DNA of 64,000 nucleotides from Puccinia triticina (Eukaryota > Basidiomycota > Pucciniomycetes > Pucciniales > Pucciniaceae), in assembly GCF_026914185.1 (NCBI RefSeq), contig NC_070569.1, positions 4,526,001 to 4,590,000 on the forward strand, read 5' to 3'. The notes below the pieces were generated by a model, which was given only the letters and a program-made list of their open reading frames with translations, did no database searches and was not told the origin of the DNA. Shown here in pieces: positions 1-10,933 of this stretch. How positions within the stretch are numbered: the first letter of the stretch is position 1; each line of letters starts with the position of its first letter. A program made the translations under genes and the position numbers.

Positions 1-1569
1 TCTAGCCAGAAATATCCAAAAATATTTCAAACAAATACTCATGATCAAGAAGCACTTGTACAAAAAAAATTGAATCAATTCTCCACTGCTTTGTGGGCTG
101 TGAACGCTCGATTCTTGGATATGCTGGGGATTAGCCGATCCTCTGATTTCTATCTTCCAGAACAAACTGATCTCCTGAAGTGTTTTGTTGAATTCATGCT
201 TGTGGGTGAGCAACACAGCTTACTCTACTCAAAAAAGTATCAAGTCCAGCGAAAGTGGGCAAAAACTGGTCAGCTGTATGTTTATCAAAAGATTTCAAGA
301 TCGATTCATGTCAATGGAGAACAAGATACATTTGTAGCCAAAAAGTATTTACCAAAAGGAGAAAATCATGTCACTCACCAGAAAGTGCTGATGTATGAGG
401 CTGCCTTGAATTTTGTGGTTTTTTACTACAAAAATGCAAACCATGTAAAATGGAAGGCAGCTTTTGAAACTGACAGCTTTTTCTTGAGGGGAATGGGTGA
501 TTTTGAATATCATTTGATAGACCAAAAATCACTCACACAGATGGATGAATCATTATCAAGAGAAATTCAAGGAGCTTTCATTCCCTGGAAGTCCAGCTGT
601 CATCAATCAATCTTGAAATCCATCCCAATAAATATTCCTAGCAGCCTGTTCAGGATTGGGCCACTGATGAGGGCCATTATTCTACAGGTAAATACAGATG
701 GAAGAGAAGAATTTCTTACAAATGAAATATTCTATTTGGGATATCAAGAAAAGAAACTGTGGGCTTGGATATCAAGGCATAAAGTTGAAAGAAACAAAAC
801 AACATTTCACAAAGTATCCAAACCAAATTACAACATAATCCGCAGCGCACTAGACACTAAGTTTAAGGGTTCATCACAAGGGATTTTTTCTGACATAGAC
901 AAAGACCAATTTCTGGTTAAATATGAACAGAAGCTACCAGAAATACTGGATAAAATATTTGATCACATGTGGGAATTAAACTCACACATTCTTGAAGTTT
1001 GTGGCTGTGAAGAGTCCAGTGAGGATTACATCAACGAACAAAAAATGGTTCAGAAGTATTTTGAACATTGCTTAAATGTCCCAACAGGAAAGTCTAGCCA
1101 TATTCAAGTGCTTGATCCAAACCAGATGTTCTCTTACGGAATGATGAGTGATACAATTCCAAATGCATTGATTGATTTGATCCTTTTAGAAGAAGATGGG
1201 CCCATTTTTGAGATTAGAAAAAAACATTATGAAAGGAATATAAAGCACAACTGGAAAACTGATTCTGATTTCATTTCAGAAGAAGATATATTGATCTCAA
1301 TGCTCACATTGAATGTAATGGGCTACTATTACAAGAACACCAATGATGAGAAATGGAATAGAACTTTCACAGAAGATGTGTATCTTTTTTATTTCCTTTT
1401 GAACCGCAGTTCCAATATCTTTTTTGGCATGAAAAGACTTGATATATACATACCCAATGCTGAGAGGTCAAAGACACTAAAAATTATGCCATGGAAGAAC
1501 ATCATTGAGACCACATTTCCCCGTCGATTTTCACTATTTGGGAAAAAAAACACAGATTGGCATAGATAA
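1..1569 (+). CDS. Hypothetical protein, 5'-incomplete, with an internal duplication
   Basis: The frame is open from the first base of the window to the TAA ending at 1569, so the true start is probably outside; the first in-frame ATG is at 121 (a TTG at 70 is not a likely start). I do not recognise a domain. The visible part (over 500 residues) is rich in K, N, F and Y with no signal peptide or obvious membrane segment. Two stretches resemble each other: around 391-483 and around 1300-1393 both encode a pattern LN....YYKN.N..KW...F..D followed later by PWK, so the protein seems built from two related modules. No intron is evident. Base composition is AT-rich, unlike the GC-rich next gene. It could be a rust lineage-specific family member; no function is proposed. 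Confidence 0.6.
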   Translation, partial: SSQKYPKIFQTNTHDQEALVQKKLNQFSTALWAVNARFLDMLGISRSSDFYLPEQTDLLKCFVEFMLVGEQHSLLYSKKYQVQRKWAKTGQLYVYQKISRSIHVNGEQDTFVAKKYLPKGENHVTHQKVLMYEAALNFVVFYYKNANHVKWKAAFETDSFFLRGMGDFEYHLIDQKSLTQMDESLSREIQGAFIPWKSSCHQSILKSIPINIPSSLFRIGPLMRAIILQVNTDGREEFLTNEIFYLGYQEKKLWAWISRHKVERNKTTFHKVSKPNYNIIRSALDTKFKGSSQGIFSDIDKDQFLVKYEQKLPEILDKIFDHMWELNSHILEVCGCEESSEDYINEQKMVQKYFEHCLNVPTGKSSHIQVLDPNQMFSYGMMSDTIPNALIDLILLEEDGPIFEIRKKHYERNIKHNWKTDSDFISEEDILISMLTLNVMGYYYKNTNDEKWNRTFTEDVYLFYFLLNRSSNIFFGMKRLDIYIPNAERSKTLKIMPWKNIIETTFPRRFSLFGKKNTDWHR

Positions 1570-1911
1570 ATGGGTGCTGGAAATTCCGAGCAAACCTTCC
1601 GCATCTGCAGCCATCAGAGGCTGATGAATATAAAAAGCTATATATTTTTAAACATTTGTTACTGGACTGATTTTAATTCATGGCAGTTACCCATCAAGAT
1701 TCTGGTCAGACCAGATCTATGAGCTGATGCGCAACATACTTTAAATATTATGTTTCTTTTTTTGTCTTGTTTGGCTGGTTAATATGCAATCAGTCGAGTT
1801 AGGTCGAGTTACATACTTGGAAGGCTGGATGTTCGAGTTAGATTATGTAAGCTGAGGATGGGGTGGTTGTGGGATGGGGTGGAGTGGGGTGGGAATTGGG
1901 ATGGGACTAGG
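1570..1911. other. Intergenic spacer
   Basis: AT-rich spacer between two same-strand genes, with no ORF that looks real. The last 60 bases are GGGGTGG-rich, just ahead of the SNAPC3-like start. An in-frame ATG at 1858 also exists but would add 18 low-complexity residues. Confidence 0.4.
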
Positions 1912-4109
1912 ATGGCCAGCACGACGAGCAAGAGCAGCCGGCCGAGCAAGCCGAGCAAGGCCCAGCTCAAGCAGCAGGCCAGACTGCTCGAGCACTCGCT
2001 CTTCACGCCCTCCGCGCCGGTCGACCTGCGCCGGTTCATCAGCCAGCTCGGCCCGCCGCCGCCGGCCCAGCCGTTCCACTCCAACCAGCATCTCCAGCTG
2101 GCCTGCACGCTCGCCGACCTCATCCAGCCCCTCGAGCCCATCTACCGCGACTCGAACCTGCTCTCCGAACTCAGGGACCACCAGCACGAGCTCGCAACCC
2201 CCCACGGCTCGCTCCACGCCCTCCATGCCGCCGAGAGCCACGAGCCCAGCAGCACCGCCCCGCCCGCCGACCCAGCATCCCTCCCGCCCGCGGCCAAGAA
2301 GGCCCGGCTGCTGCTCGACCGCTCCTCCGACATCCCTGTCGACATCCGGCCAGACAGCGGCCTCCCACAGACCAGCCAACGCGCCACGCCGATACCCGAC
2401 TACCTCGACCCGAGCCTGTTTGCCTGCTCAGCATCCGCCGACAGCCCAGCCTCGGCAAGCTCCAGCCAGCTGCTCCTCGACGACAACAGCCAGAAACCAA
2501 AGCGGATCCGCAAGAAAGCCGCCGGCCCTCCCCAGTCAATCACCCACAAACCGAAACCCATCCAGGACCTCATCAACAGACTGTCGTCCACCGGCCTCAA
2601 GATTCTGCAGCCCCATTTCGATGGCATGTGGTACGTCCGCTCTGTCGGCCGTTCCGATTGGAACACGTCCACTCAACCCGTTCGTCAAAGAAAGAAAGAA
2701 AAAAAAAAAAAACCCATTCTATCAACATCACGTTAATCACCTGCTTTTTTTTTGAAAACACCCAACACTAGATGCACTCCAATCTACCCCATCCAGCACC
2801 CGAGCCGGATGACCCACAGCCGGTGATGATCACCATCACCTTCCATCCGTTCTCGAAGACGAGCACGACCCAGGAGAGCTCCGAGGCCAAATCGATCGCC
2901 CCGCGCAAACAGACCATCCACATCCTCTCCTCCCAGAAACTCTCAGACCTCAGGGACGTCGTCGTCTGCTCGGCCAACCAAATCCCCATCTGCTCCGACG
3001 ATGGCCACTGGGACGACCAGCGTTGGATCTCCGGATCCGCCTTCATTATCGAAAACGTCCTCTTCGCTGATACTAGGCCCCTCTCCCCCCCGGAGGAGCC
3101 CTCCAGGAAATCGGACTACGGAATGTTGCGTAACTGTTCTCTCTTCTTATTCCTCAAATGTTCCGTCGGTTTTTCTTAGTCAACTTCTTGTCTCGTCCAC
3201 CAGATTACTCCAGGAGTTGTTACCGAACCTGATCGAGAAAGGGAAGGTAGAAAATCTGCTCACGATCGAAGAGGATCAAGGAAGAAACAGGCCTGAAGGC
3301 CCAGAAGAAGAGCAAGAAATCCAAGAACTCGAAGGGATGAACGGGCCGAAACTACAGCCAAAGAGCAAGACGACATCCAAGATCAAGGTCTCGAGCTTGT
3401 CGATGGAGTGTGTCCGGTTCGACCAGTTGACACTGAGGATCAACGAACCTTACTGGATGATTCACCAGGGGAACTGTGAACACATCTTCACGGTTGATGA
3501 GATCAGGTGAGCTCATGTCTGTCTGTCAAGCTAAAACAACGAGATGATCGCCTCGTACTAAAATACCAACTGGGGATGTCTAGAGCGATCCATCCGACCG
3601 ACCCGGCCCCGGGGCCGACTCCGAGTGTCCAAGCGAGCCAGGCCAAGCCACCACTAGCACGAGCAGAAGAGATCCACCCGGACGGCTCCTCGACGAGCGG
3701 GGTGATGACGGGTAGTAATGGAGGAGGAGGAGGAGGAGGAGGAGGAGGAGGGGGGTGGACGACGGTGTATCCGATCACGAGCTTCCTGTCCCGGATCAGC
3801 TCGCCAAAGTGTCGGGTATGCGACCGAGACCCGGCCCGATTGGTGACGATCGACGACGAACTGTGCGCCGAATCGCCCTGCTTCATCTGTCTCACTTGCT
3901 TCAAATTCCTCCACGCCCACGAAGACATCTTCGATCTCGATCCCTCCCCGACCGCCGACCTCGCCCCGCCATCTCTCCCCGTCTCGCTCGATCCCTCGCT
4001 TCCTGCTGACCCTGGCCATCCGACTCTCAATCATCTCGATCACAAGATCCGCTGGGGGAAGGTCCAGGGCAGGTCTTGGTGGGTCGTCCCTCTCATCGGC
4101 TCCACTTGA
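1912..4109 (+). CDS. SNAPC3: snRNA-activating protein complex subunit 3 (SNAP50)-like protein
   Basis: Best model joins 1912-2634, 2772-3124, 3204-3506 and 3584-4109, giving an in-frame 634-residue protein. The C-terminal half carries the SNAP50 zinc-finger arrangement: a GNCEH segment (about residue 450) leading into DEIRAIHP, then K-C-R-V-C (536/539) and PCFICLTC (559-565), as in the SNAP50_C family. In animals this subunit helps bind the proximal sequence element of snRNA promoters for Pol II and Pol III transcription; a nuclear role is inferred here. The N-terminal half is Pro/Ser/Ala-rich with a basic KRIRKK patch. A GGA-repeat encodes a poly-Gly run near 3720-3752. Intron 3 has a clear donor (gtgagc), a TACTAA-type branch site and TAG acceptor; the first donor (gtccgc) is weak but is the only one found that keeps the frame, so exon 1 end is uncertain. 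Confidence 0.85.
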
Positions 4110-5164
4110 CCTTACCCACCACCCACCACACCGCATCTTAGTGTACTACCTTTTTTTTTTTATTTCCTTTCTTCTATTATTTTATATAAAAAAAAATAAT
4201 CGGGCGTCTGTCAGAGATACGACTGCGAGGAAAAGAAGAACCACATTTTAATGGATGTGTCCCAACCAAGTAGCATTTATTGTCACCTGGGTCACAGTGT
4301 TGCCCTGAGTAAGTCTTACCAGCGACGCTAGAGCCATGTGCTGTGTGACTTGATTCTGGCCAGCGGGCATCCCACTTCCTCCACCGGATGGCCCACATAG
4401 AAGCATTTCAGGACTTGTGAGACAGCCGGTGTCTCACTAGTGGGGGGCTTGCATGTGGGTCATTGAATGGCAGAAGGTGAGTACTCCGCCAGCAAGGTAG
4501 GATCACACAACTTTTTGGCAGATCAGATGGCTGAAATGGTGCAGCATGGTCCAGAACTCCATCACTTTATCTCAGATGAGCATGTAGCATAGATATGGAA
4601 CCCAACAAGCCAAGCTTAACAAAGCCGGCAAGACGGCAGGTGCACCGTGAGGGACTTGTGCTAATTTTGCCCACAACTAGATTAGGAGGAGTGGGCTCAA
4701 GTTGATCATCGCTCCTGGTAGTCAAGGTGTCCTGAAGAGCTTATGTTGTCTTGGAAGTGTCTACTGGATAATTATGTGAGCTCTGACATGTTCACAATTT
4801 CGTGGTGGGCTGGAGTCCGTTCCGTTGAAGAAAAAGGGCCATTCTTCAACTTGAGCCGCCTGAGCACGGCCGGGGATTCTCGAAGTGGCCCCCGCCTCCT
4901 TGGGAGGTGTGCAGTTCCCATGCTGCTGTGGTCAGTCCACACGGTGTTCATGAGAAAAAGACTCACACGAAACGGGACGCTCAACCCTCTGCGAGTCTCC
5001 GTCAAGAGGAAATTCTCATCATCATCGACGTGGCCAAACTTTTATTTGAAACCAGCCTCCGAGCCAAACCCAATTCACCGCCCGACGAGATGGTCCCTGC
5101 AGCGCTATTCCAGAAGGACAGCTTGAACCAGAAGAACTATGAATACCATCAAATCCTTCGAGAG
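4110..5164. other. Intergenic region without a convincing gene
   Basis: After the SNAPC3-like stop come poly-T and poly-A tracts (4150-4195). The stretch 4230-5160 gives broken frames with several stops in every reading; it could be decayed repeat DNA or the 5' flank of the next gene. An open frame upstream of 5165 starts only with GTG and was not accepted as coding. Confidence 0.4.
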
Positions 5165-6022
5165 ATGCCCGAGTCATCACGCCTGCGATCAAGCAAAATA
5201 TGCAACCCCGTCATACCTCGATATTCATCATCCGACCCATCAAATCCAACACATCTTTCACTTGATCATCATCCAAAGACGCGTTATTCCCCCCGAACGT
5301 TTTCCAGCAAATCTGCTGGTCAAGATCATCACTCCTATCAACATGGCGAGAAGTTATCGACCATCAGGAACGAAGAAAATGCACCCCCAGTTGGATTATT
5401 TGGGAAACTGAGACAGCTGACCAAGCTTTACGGAAGTGCTGCGTTGGTTATTTACGGCCTGATTGGTGGAATCGACTTTGGGTGATTATTCAATCTCACT
5501 CGCCTCAAAAGATCCTTTTATTTATTCATCTAAGTGTCAGGAACACGCTCGTCAAGCTGATCCATGAATCAAAAATTGTGAAAATTTCCAGACTAGCATT
5601 CTTGACGATCTATCTAGTGGGTGCAGAGCACGTCAAGAAAGTTGAAGACTGGCTACTCGAGCGAATCAGCTGGAAATGGGCCCATTCGATCGCCTCGCGT
5701 TCAGCAACGTCTGCCTCTGCAGGCTCTGGAATTGACAATAATATGTTATGGACTACCACTCTGGTGGCTTACACGATACACAAAACTATCCTCTTGCCCT
5801 TTCGCATCCTGCTCACCGGTACGTAGCTTTTGTCATCTCTTTCATCTGCCCTTCCCCTTCTCACTCCCGGGGGCCTCAATCATCTCAATGCTTGCTGGCA
5901 ATCAATTCCATCCTTTATTTTTCTAATGCCAATTCCGTTAAATTCATGTAGCTTGGATAACCCCGCCGATTGTTAGACACCTGCGGAAACGAGGATGGAA
6001 AGTTGGCAGGAATTTAGAGTAA
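5165..6022 (+). CDS. DUF1279 (FAM210 / yeast Nat2-type) mitochondrial membrane protein
   Basis: Exons 5165-5481, 5592-5818 and 5952-6022 sum to 615 bases (204 residues) with GT-AG introns of 110 and 133 bases. The N-terminus (MPESSRLRS...) is Ser/Arg-rich with no early acidic run, as in a mitochondrial presequence. From about residue 80 the DUF1279 domain is readable: FGKLRQLTKLYG, then a hydrophobic IYGLIGGIDFG-LAFLTIYLVG segment, GAEHVKKVEDW, LWTTTLVAYTIHK and the terminal ITPPIVRHLRKRGWKVGR. Family members sit in the mitochondrial inner membrane; Nat2 is named for a proposed acetyltransferase role that is not well supported. The start was chosen because the residues following it look like a targeting peptide; an upstream exon cannot be excluded. 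The downstream MFS gene is convergent. Confidence 0.85.
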
Positions 6023-6570
6023 TCTTTTGTGGCTTTTCTCTCCTTCTCACAGCATATTTTTTTTCTTGTGGCAGAATTGTAGTGATTCTGCAAGTACTAT
6101 ATAGCAACACCGAACACCCTTGCCTGTTTGACCAATTGTACTCAAGCTACCTCACGGAAACCATTCTGAACTATTTTCGCATGCGTGCTTTTTTGTCTTT
6201 TTTGGAGGTGTAATTGAGCTTTGAAAATTGGTTTGAGTGACCTGAATGAGACGTCAAGACTTCTCGAAAATTGGTCGGTACAAAAGGATGCAACAAAGCT
6301 CCCGAATTCACAGACGAAAAGTTGGAAATTTGCTACAGCAGAGAAAAATTATGCACTCGGCTATCAAAACCAGTCTCATGAACAAATCCTTCTAAAATAA
6401 CTCCAAGCTTGGCTCAACGATTTCCTACGGAGCTTGTTGAGCTTCTTGTCACAGATACAGAGGATTCAATCTTGATGGTTTGGGAAAAGGAATAAGTCAA
6501 ACAAGACAACTGGGGTTGATAGTTATGTGACGTGTTACCAATCATTTCAAAATAATGGGAAGAAATGTCC
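6023..6570. other. Intergenic region between convergent genes
   Basis: AT-rich sequence between the 3' ends of the DUF1279 gene and the MFS transporter gene. Short open frames here have no recognisable content and overlap the expected 3' UTRs. Nothing else seen. Confidence 0.5.
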
Positions 6571-9500
6571 TCAGTTCATTGATTGGTTGGTTCTAAATTC
6601 TAGCTTATCTGAAAGCTGCACGTTGGTTAGAAAGCTTACCAATACCCCCCAAACCCAAACTAAGTTCCCCCCCAAGTATTTCCGATTGATACTGATAGAA
6701 AATATGGCTCCATTGATCACCGGTGCGAAGGTCCTTGAAAATGCCGAGCAGGTCTGATATTAGGAAATTAAAAGGATCAGTCCCTCATTGCTCATACTGA
6801 TAGGCTCTACATTCTGATGACAAGGAAAAGGTACTGACTTGCGCCAAACCATATAAGGCACCGAGAGTAGAAGGAGATGGCGCGGCAGAGTTGATCAACA
6901 AAGCAATGCACACTTCGTTGCGACCCAGATCAAAGTTCAAAATCACAAATGAGTGAATCACCCATCCCAATAATATCCCATTAAAAGGAGTCATGAATGT
7001 ATTCACTTACCCATTGACATTCCACCAACACTCTTGAGAGCTAAGACACATATCAAACCTACCACAGCAGCCCTGGAACCGACATCCTCCCCATAATGTT
7101 CCCTCTGCTGTCGTTCCAGCCAACGAATCACTGGCAAGAGCGCAAAAGCCACTGGCCACACCGCCAAAACTTTGCGAAAGACTCTCACTGTTCCCCACTT
7201 TTTTTGGAAATAAGGAAATGCAGCCGTTTGAACAATTACCGATGCGAATCCATTAGTGGTAAGGGCTGTGCCTGTAAAATTAAATTAAGCTTAATTTAGT
7301 TTTAAGTACGAGATTGTTTTTTTCTTTGCCCCCCTGTTCCTGTTCCATAAGACTTACCGATCTGATTAAAATTGAGACCAAGTCCCCCATCCTCATACCC
7401 TGGAGAGAAAAATAGAATTTTATCCAAGGTGTTGGGGAGGTTGACAATGCGGGCCGGATGCATTTGAATTACTCACGAGTGTAAGCAAATATCGGAATTA
7501 AGGTATTCCACGAGGAAGTTTGGAAGAATACCAACATCGAGCCGAGCAAGACACTAACAACGGTCGGTGTGAACAACGCTGAAAATTTAGGTTTGGTTTG
7601 GGTCACATTTTCATCTTCCCCTAGCGCTTCGAAGACTTCGTCAGCATCGTTGTTGTCGCTGAGTGCACTTTTCTGGTGCGCTTTCTTGGATGGGAGTGTC
7701 TGTAAACCATACAAGGGTAACCAAAACTTTCAGCCCAAGAAATCTTGCAAAGATCGATTGTTTATTCACTGACTTCTTCCAAGTAAAAAAAACCAAGGAC
7801 CACGGCTAGGAGATTGGTTATACCAGCGATGAAACATGGTAGAAAGTAAGGATAGTGGTTAAGGAATTCAATATTTCCGAAAACCTCAGGATATTGTTTT
7901 GTTGGCTGGGCTAAGTATCCACCAATCATGGGTCCCAAGATCATACCAATGGCCTGTCGAGATATCCGGGCAGTAAGTAATCATTATTGCCAGGTCTTCA
8001 GATCGCTCTACTCACGTTGGACATCGGTAACAGCGCTGGATAATAAAGATGATGTGATCGTAATTAAACATGGGTCAAAATGTTCATGAAGATTGTTCTC
8101 ATCAAGTGTCTCTGAGCGAAGATGATGAATATGGCTAAGAAAACTAACAGAATGCCCTACACTGACAAGAAAACAAAATGAATACGGTCAGTTGAGGTCT
8201 CCGTAAATTCTGCATGAACCTTTAAACGGGCGCAGTTCAGATTTCGGTGGACTAGAAGTATGACTTCGATTCCATACTGTTCGATAAAGTGTTTCGATGA
8301 TGAATTTTTAGTTGACGTACCGAGCTTTGTTGGTCTCATCTGTTATTTCTGCCAAGACGCTCTACGATGTTCCGAGTGAGGAGAGTCAGTCTTGCAGTAG
8401 ACTCTTGAGGTGTGCTTTGAAATGGCTTTGAAATATGAAAGAATCCTCACTTTTACAATACCCACGTTTCCTGGTGTTTGAAGTGGAATTCATGAGCTGA
8501 TCAGCACAATATCAATTGATGAATTACTAACAGGTGTCGACAAGTAGTACCGTTCATTATCCCAGCAAAACATCTTGCTACAACTAAGCCAGTAAAACTG
8601 GTTTGAACGCCAAAGCTGGTAATGCTGATTGATAGACCAATCAACCCGGAAAGTAATATGGGCTTTCTGCCAATGCGGTCCGATAACATTCCCCACCAGA
8701 AGGCTGTGAGATGCGCAAATCAGAGAAAAACATTAGCACTGCAGGATTGAAATTTCTGGTTGTTTTACTACTGATCGTGCCATCCCCTTAGTCGGAGTGG
8801 AGCGGCTCAAATTGAAAAACGAACTTACTGGTACATAGCTGAGAAAAGGCAAATAAACCTGGTTGGCGTATGGTGTCGATCATCGAAGCAGATTGAAAAA
8901 GTCAACGCCAGACTTCCCAGGATCCCCTTCGGGTAGGAAACAACTTCCATAGGATGCCAGACTCAACTGGTAATCAAGCCGGCATAAAACCCGATCTTAG
9001 TTCTATCAGGAGTGACTTCCAAATCCTCGAGCATTTGGCTGTGGAAAAGATAGGGCAATCTCCGATCAGTTTATGCCTAGCCTGAAAACTCCTCATTTCG
9101 CGCAAGGCGTTTAAGAAAAATGAGGATTGTTTTTACTGACTTGATGAAGGGCTGGATCAAGCTTTGAGAGATGGGCTCTGCGGATGATGGAGGGGACGAT
9201 GGGCTTCTTCAATCAGCTTGTAATTCTGCTGTTGAACTGCCGATGGGTCTGAAAATTTACTGACCAGTAACTCGCATCAGACATAGCACCACCAATTGTC
9301 GGCGAGGCAAGGGCGTCGTCACAAAAGCTGCTTCATGAGTCGCCGATTGGTCTCCCTCTGGATTCACCTAATCAAAAATAAATAATCGATGAGGACGTTA
9401 TTCTTTTTTTTTAATTGCTAACTGGCACGCTTGTCTTTTGAGGTGTGTTTTCGGTTGTTTCCAAAAAATGGTACAAGACTTGGGCAACCACGCTCCGTGG

Positions 9501-9624
9501 CGCAAGTTCCGGCTTGCTGAAGAATAATAGTTGACATTTTTCTCACTCTCTCCCTGGGACTTAACAGCGGCTGGCGCGCTGGATCACGATGGCTCCGCCT
9601 CTTCCAAAGTTGGAAAATCGGCAT
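6571..9624 (-). CDS. Major facilitator superfamily transporter (ZIFL/YCR023C-like), 16 exons
   Basis: Minus-strand exons: 9475-9624, 9265-9367, 9141-9177, 8968-9038, 8829-8858, 8551-8703, 8451-8470, 8321-8361, 8149-8156, 8016-8035, 7774-7953, 7477-7699, 7358-7399, 7011-7271, 6839-6912, 6571-6753. They sum to 1596 bases (531 residues) with phases that agree throughout. The MFS signature is plain: EPISQSLIQPFINQMLEDL, then WWGMLSDRIGRKP (loop 2-3), GIMNGNVGIVKS, AEITDETNKAR, LLPMSNAIG-GPMIGGYLAQP, and after an acidic central loop a second six-helix half with FAYTR, GFASVIVQ, SAAPSPSTLGALYGLAQ and LGGNLVWV. This is a plasma-membrane or vacuolar proton-coupled transporter type related to plant zinc-induced facilitators; the substrate cannot be read from sequence. 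The first exon is the least certain: a second in-frame ATG (MSTIILQ) lies 29 codons in. Confidence 0.88.
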
Positions 9625-10772
9625 TGGAATGTTTCTTCCGGCGAAGGGGCAGTTGGACTCTTGCGGGGGAGGTTAGTGATTGTTGTGTGTTGATGATGAG
9701 CTCAGAGATCGTCCGATTAGCCTAAAAGGTTTTCCGGGATAATCGACAGCGCGATAGATGTGATCGCCCCGAGTTGTCAACACTGGTAATCGGAATATTG
9801 CAAGGGAAATGGTCGGGTGTGGTACCACAAGTCGTCTTGATGTACTTGTGTTATGATCACAAAAAAACGAGGGTAAAAAATCAATCGCTTAGGCAAGTTC
9901 TGTCGCTATGGCATCCGCTTTGACCATGCACTATAAACTAGTTTGTACAACGAGCACGCGCAGGTGCTAAAATGTCAAATTCTTCCTTTCTCTTCTTTCC
10001 TGGGGATGCGAGTTATGGTATCGGAACCTAAATTAGCCGAGGCCGTGAGTGAGCAGGAGTGCGCCCTTGTTTCCCCAGGCCACCGAGATGGCCGATTCAA
10101 TTGGGCGAAGGAATGGTAAAATTCAGCCAAATAACGACCACTCCAAGATGATGATGGACCGGATTGGATCTTTTGACCGAGTCGGAGCTTTGCCTGCTCA
10201 TGTGATAATCAAACTCATGGTAGATTAAAGGTTATAGGAATGTGATGGGATGTCTGCCACGCGAACTAGCAAATCCGTGTTTGCATCCATTTGTGCCCTT
10301 TATGCAACGGGGGCTCCTGTCATATTGCATTTCCTACACGGCGGGCGCGTTTCGCCGTCAGGAGCACCAGTGGTTGACGACATGATGGCGGGGCGCACGA
10401 TGTCTGCCAAAGGGCCGGCAGGCACACCGGTCGGATGGCCGGTGTAATAGCAGTGCCAATGACAGCAAGCAGATTGTCCACACGACCAGGGCTGTCTTGA
10501 TGAAGACAGAGGCATTGTGACGAGCCCCCCACATGCCATAACCTTAAACACCGACCTCCAAGGTCGGTCATAGGTGGCAGCACTCAGACCCAGGCAGGCC
10601 GCGAGCCCAATTAGCAGTCTTATTGATGGACGGCAATCATTTTTACTTTAGCAGATTGATTTTATTACGCAAACTCAACAGGCAAAAAAATATGTATTGT
10701 GTTTTGAAATAAGTTTGGACTCAAAATCGTGAAGTTTAGGATTTTTAAATGAATTAATTATGGGGTCAAAAC
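9625..10772. other. Upstream region of the MFS gene with low-complexity GC-rich block
   Basis: Contains the presumed MFS promoter (9625-10000, minus direction). The block 10300-10450 is GC-rich with CCGG-containing short inverted repeats and open frames on both strands that look like composition artefacts. No gene supported. Confidence 0.4.
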
Positions 10773-10825
10773 CCGATGATGTCATCATCGGTTATTTTGA
10801 TGATGACAGTACTGTCATAATCATC
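10773..10825. repeat. Two adjacent palindromes
   Basis: A perfect 9+1+9 palindrome (CCGATGATG-T-CATCATCGG) at 10773-10791 is followed by a near-palindrome at 10799-10825 centred on CAGTACTG. Both share GATGATG. They lie about 110 bases upstream of the chosen start of the next gene and could be factor-binding sites or a hairpin, or a small-transposon footprint. Confidence 0.6.
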
Positions 10826-10840
10826 CCAAGCGCAAACCTT

Positions 10841-10928
10841 GCCAGACCAAGCGAACCTCGTCAGACCAAGCAAATCCCGCCAGACCAAGAAAATCCCGGC
10901 AGACCAAGCAAACCCCGCCACACCAAGA
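10841..10928 (+). repeat. 19-bp tandem repeat, about 4.5 copies
   Basis: Copies of a unit close to GCCAGACCAAGCAAATCCC follow each other with point differences. Because 19 is not a multiple of three, the reading frame rotates with each copy, which argues that this stretch is 5' UTR and not part of the protein. Confidence 0.75.
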
Positions 10929-10933
10929 TTGAC

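Noticed and set aside
70..72. Start codon at 70 for the first ORF
   Set aside because: It is TTG and the frame stays open to base 1, so the ORF is better treated as 5'-incomplete.
1843..2755. Several long frames on both strands over the SNAPC3-like first exon
   Set aside because: GC-rich shadows; only the plus frame starting at 1912 connects by splicing to the conserved zinc-finger exons.
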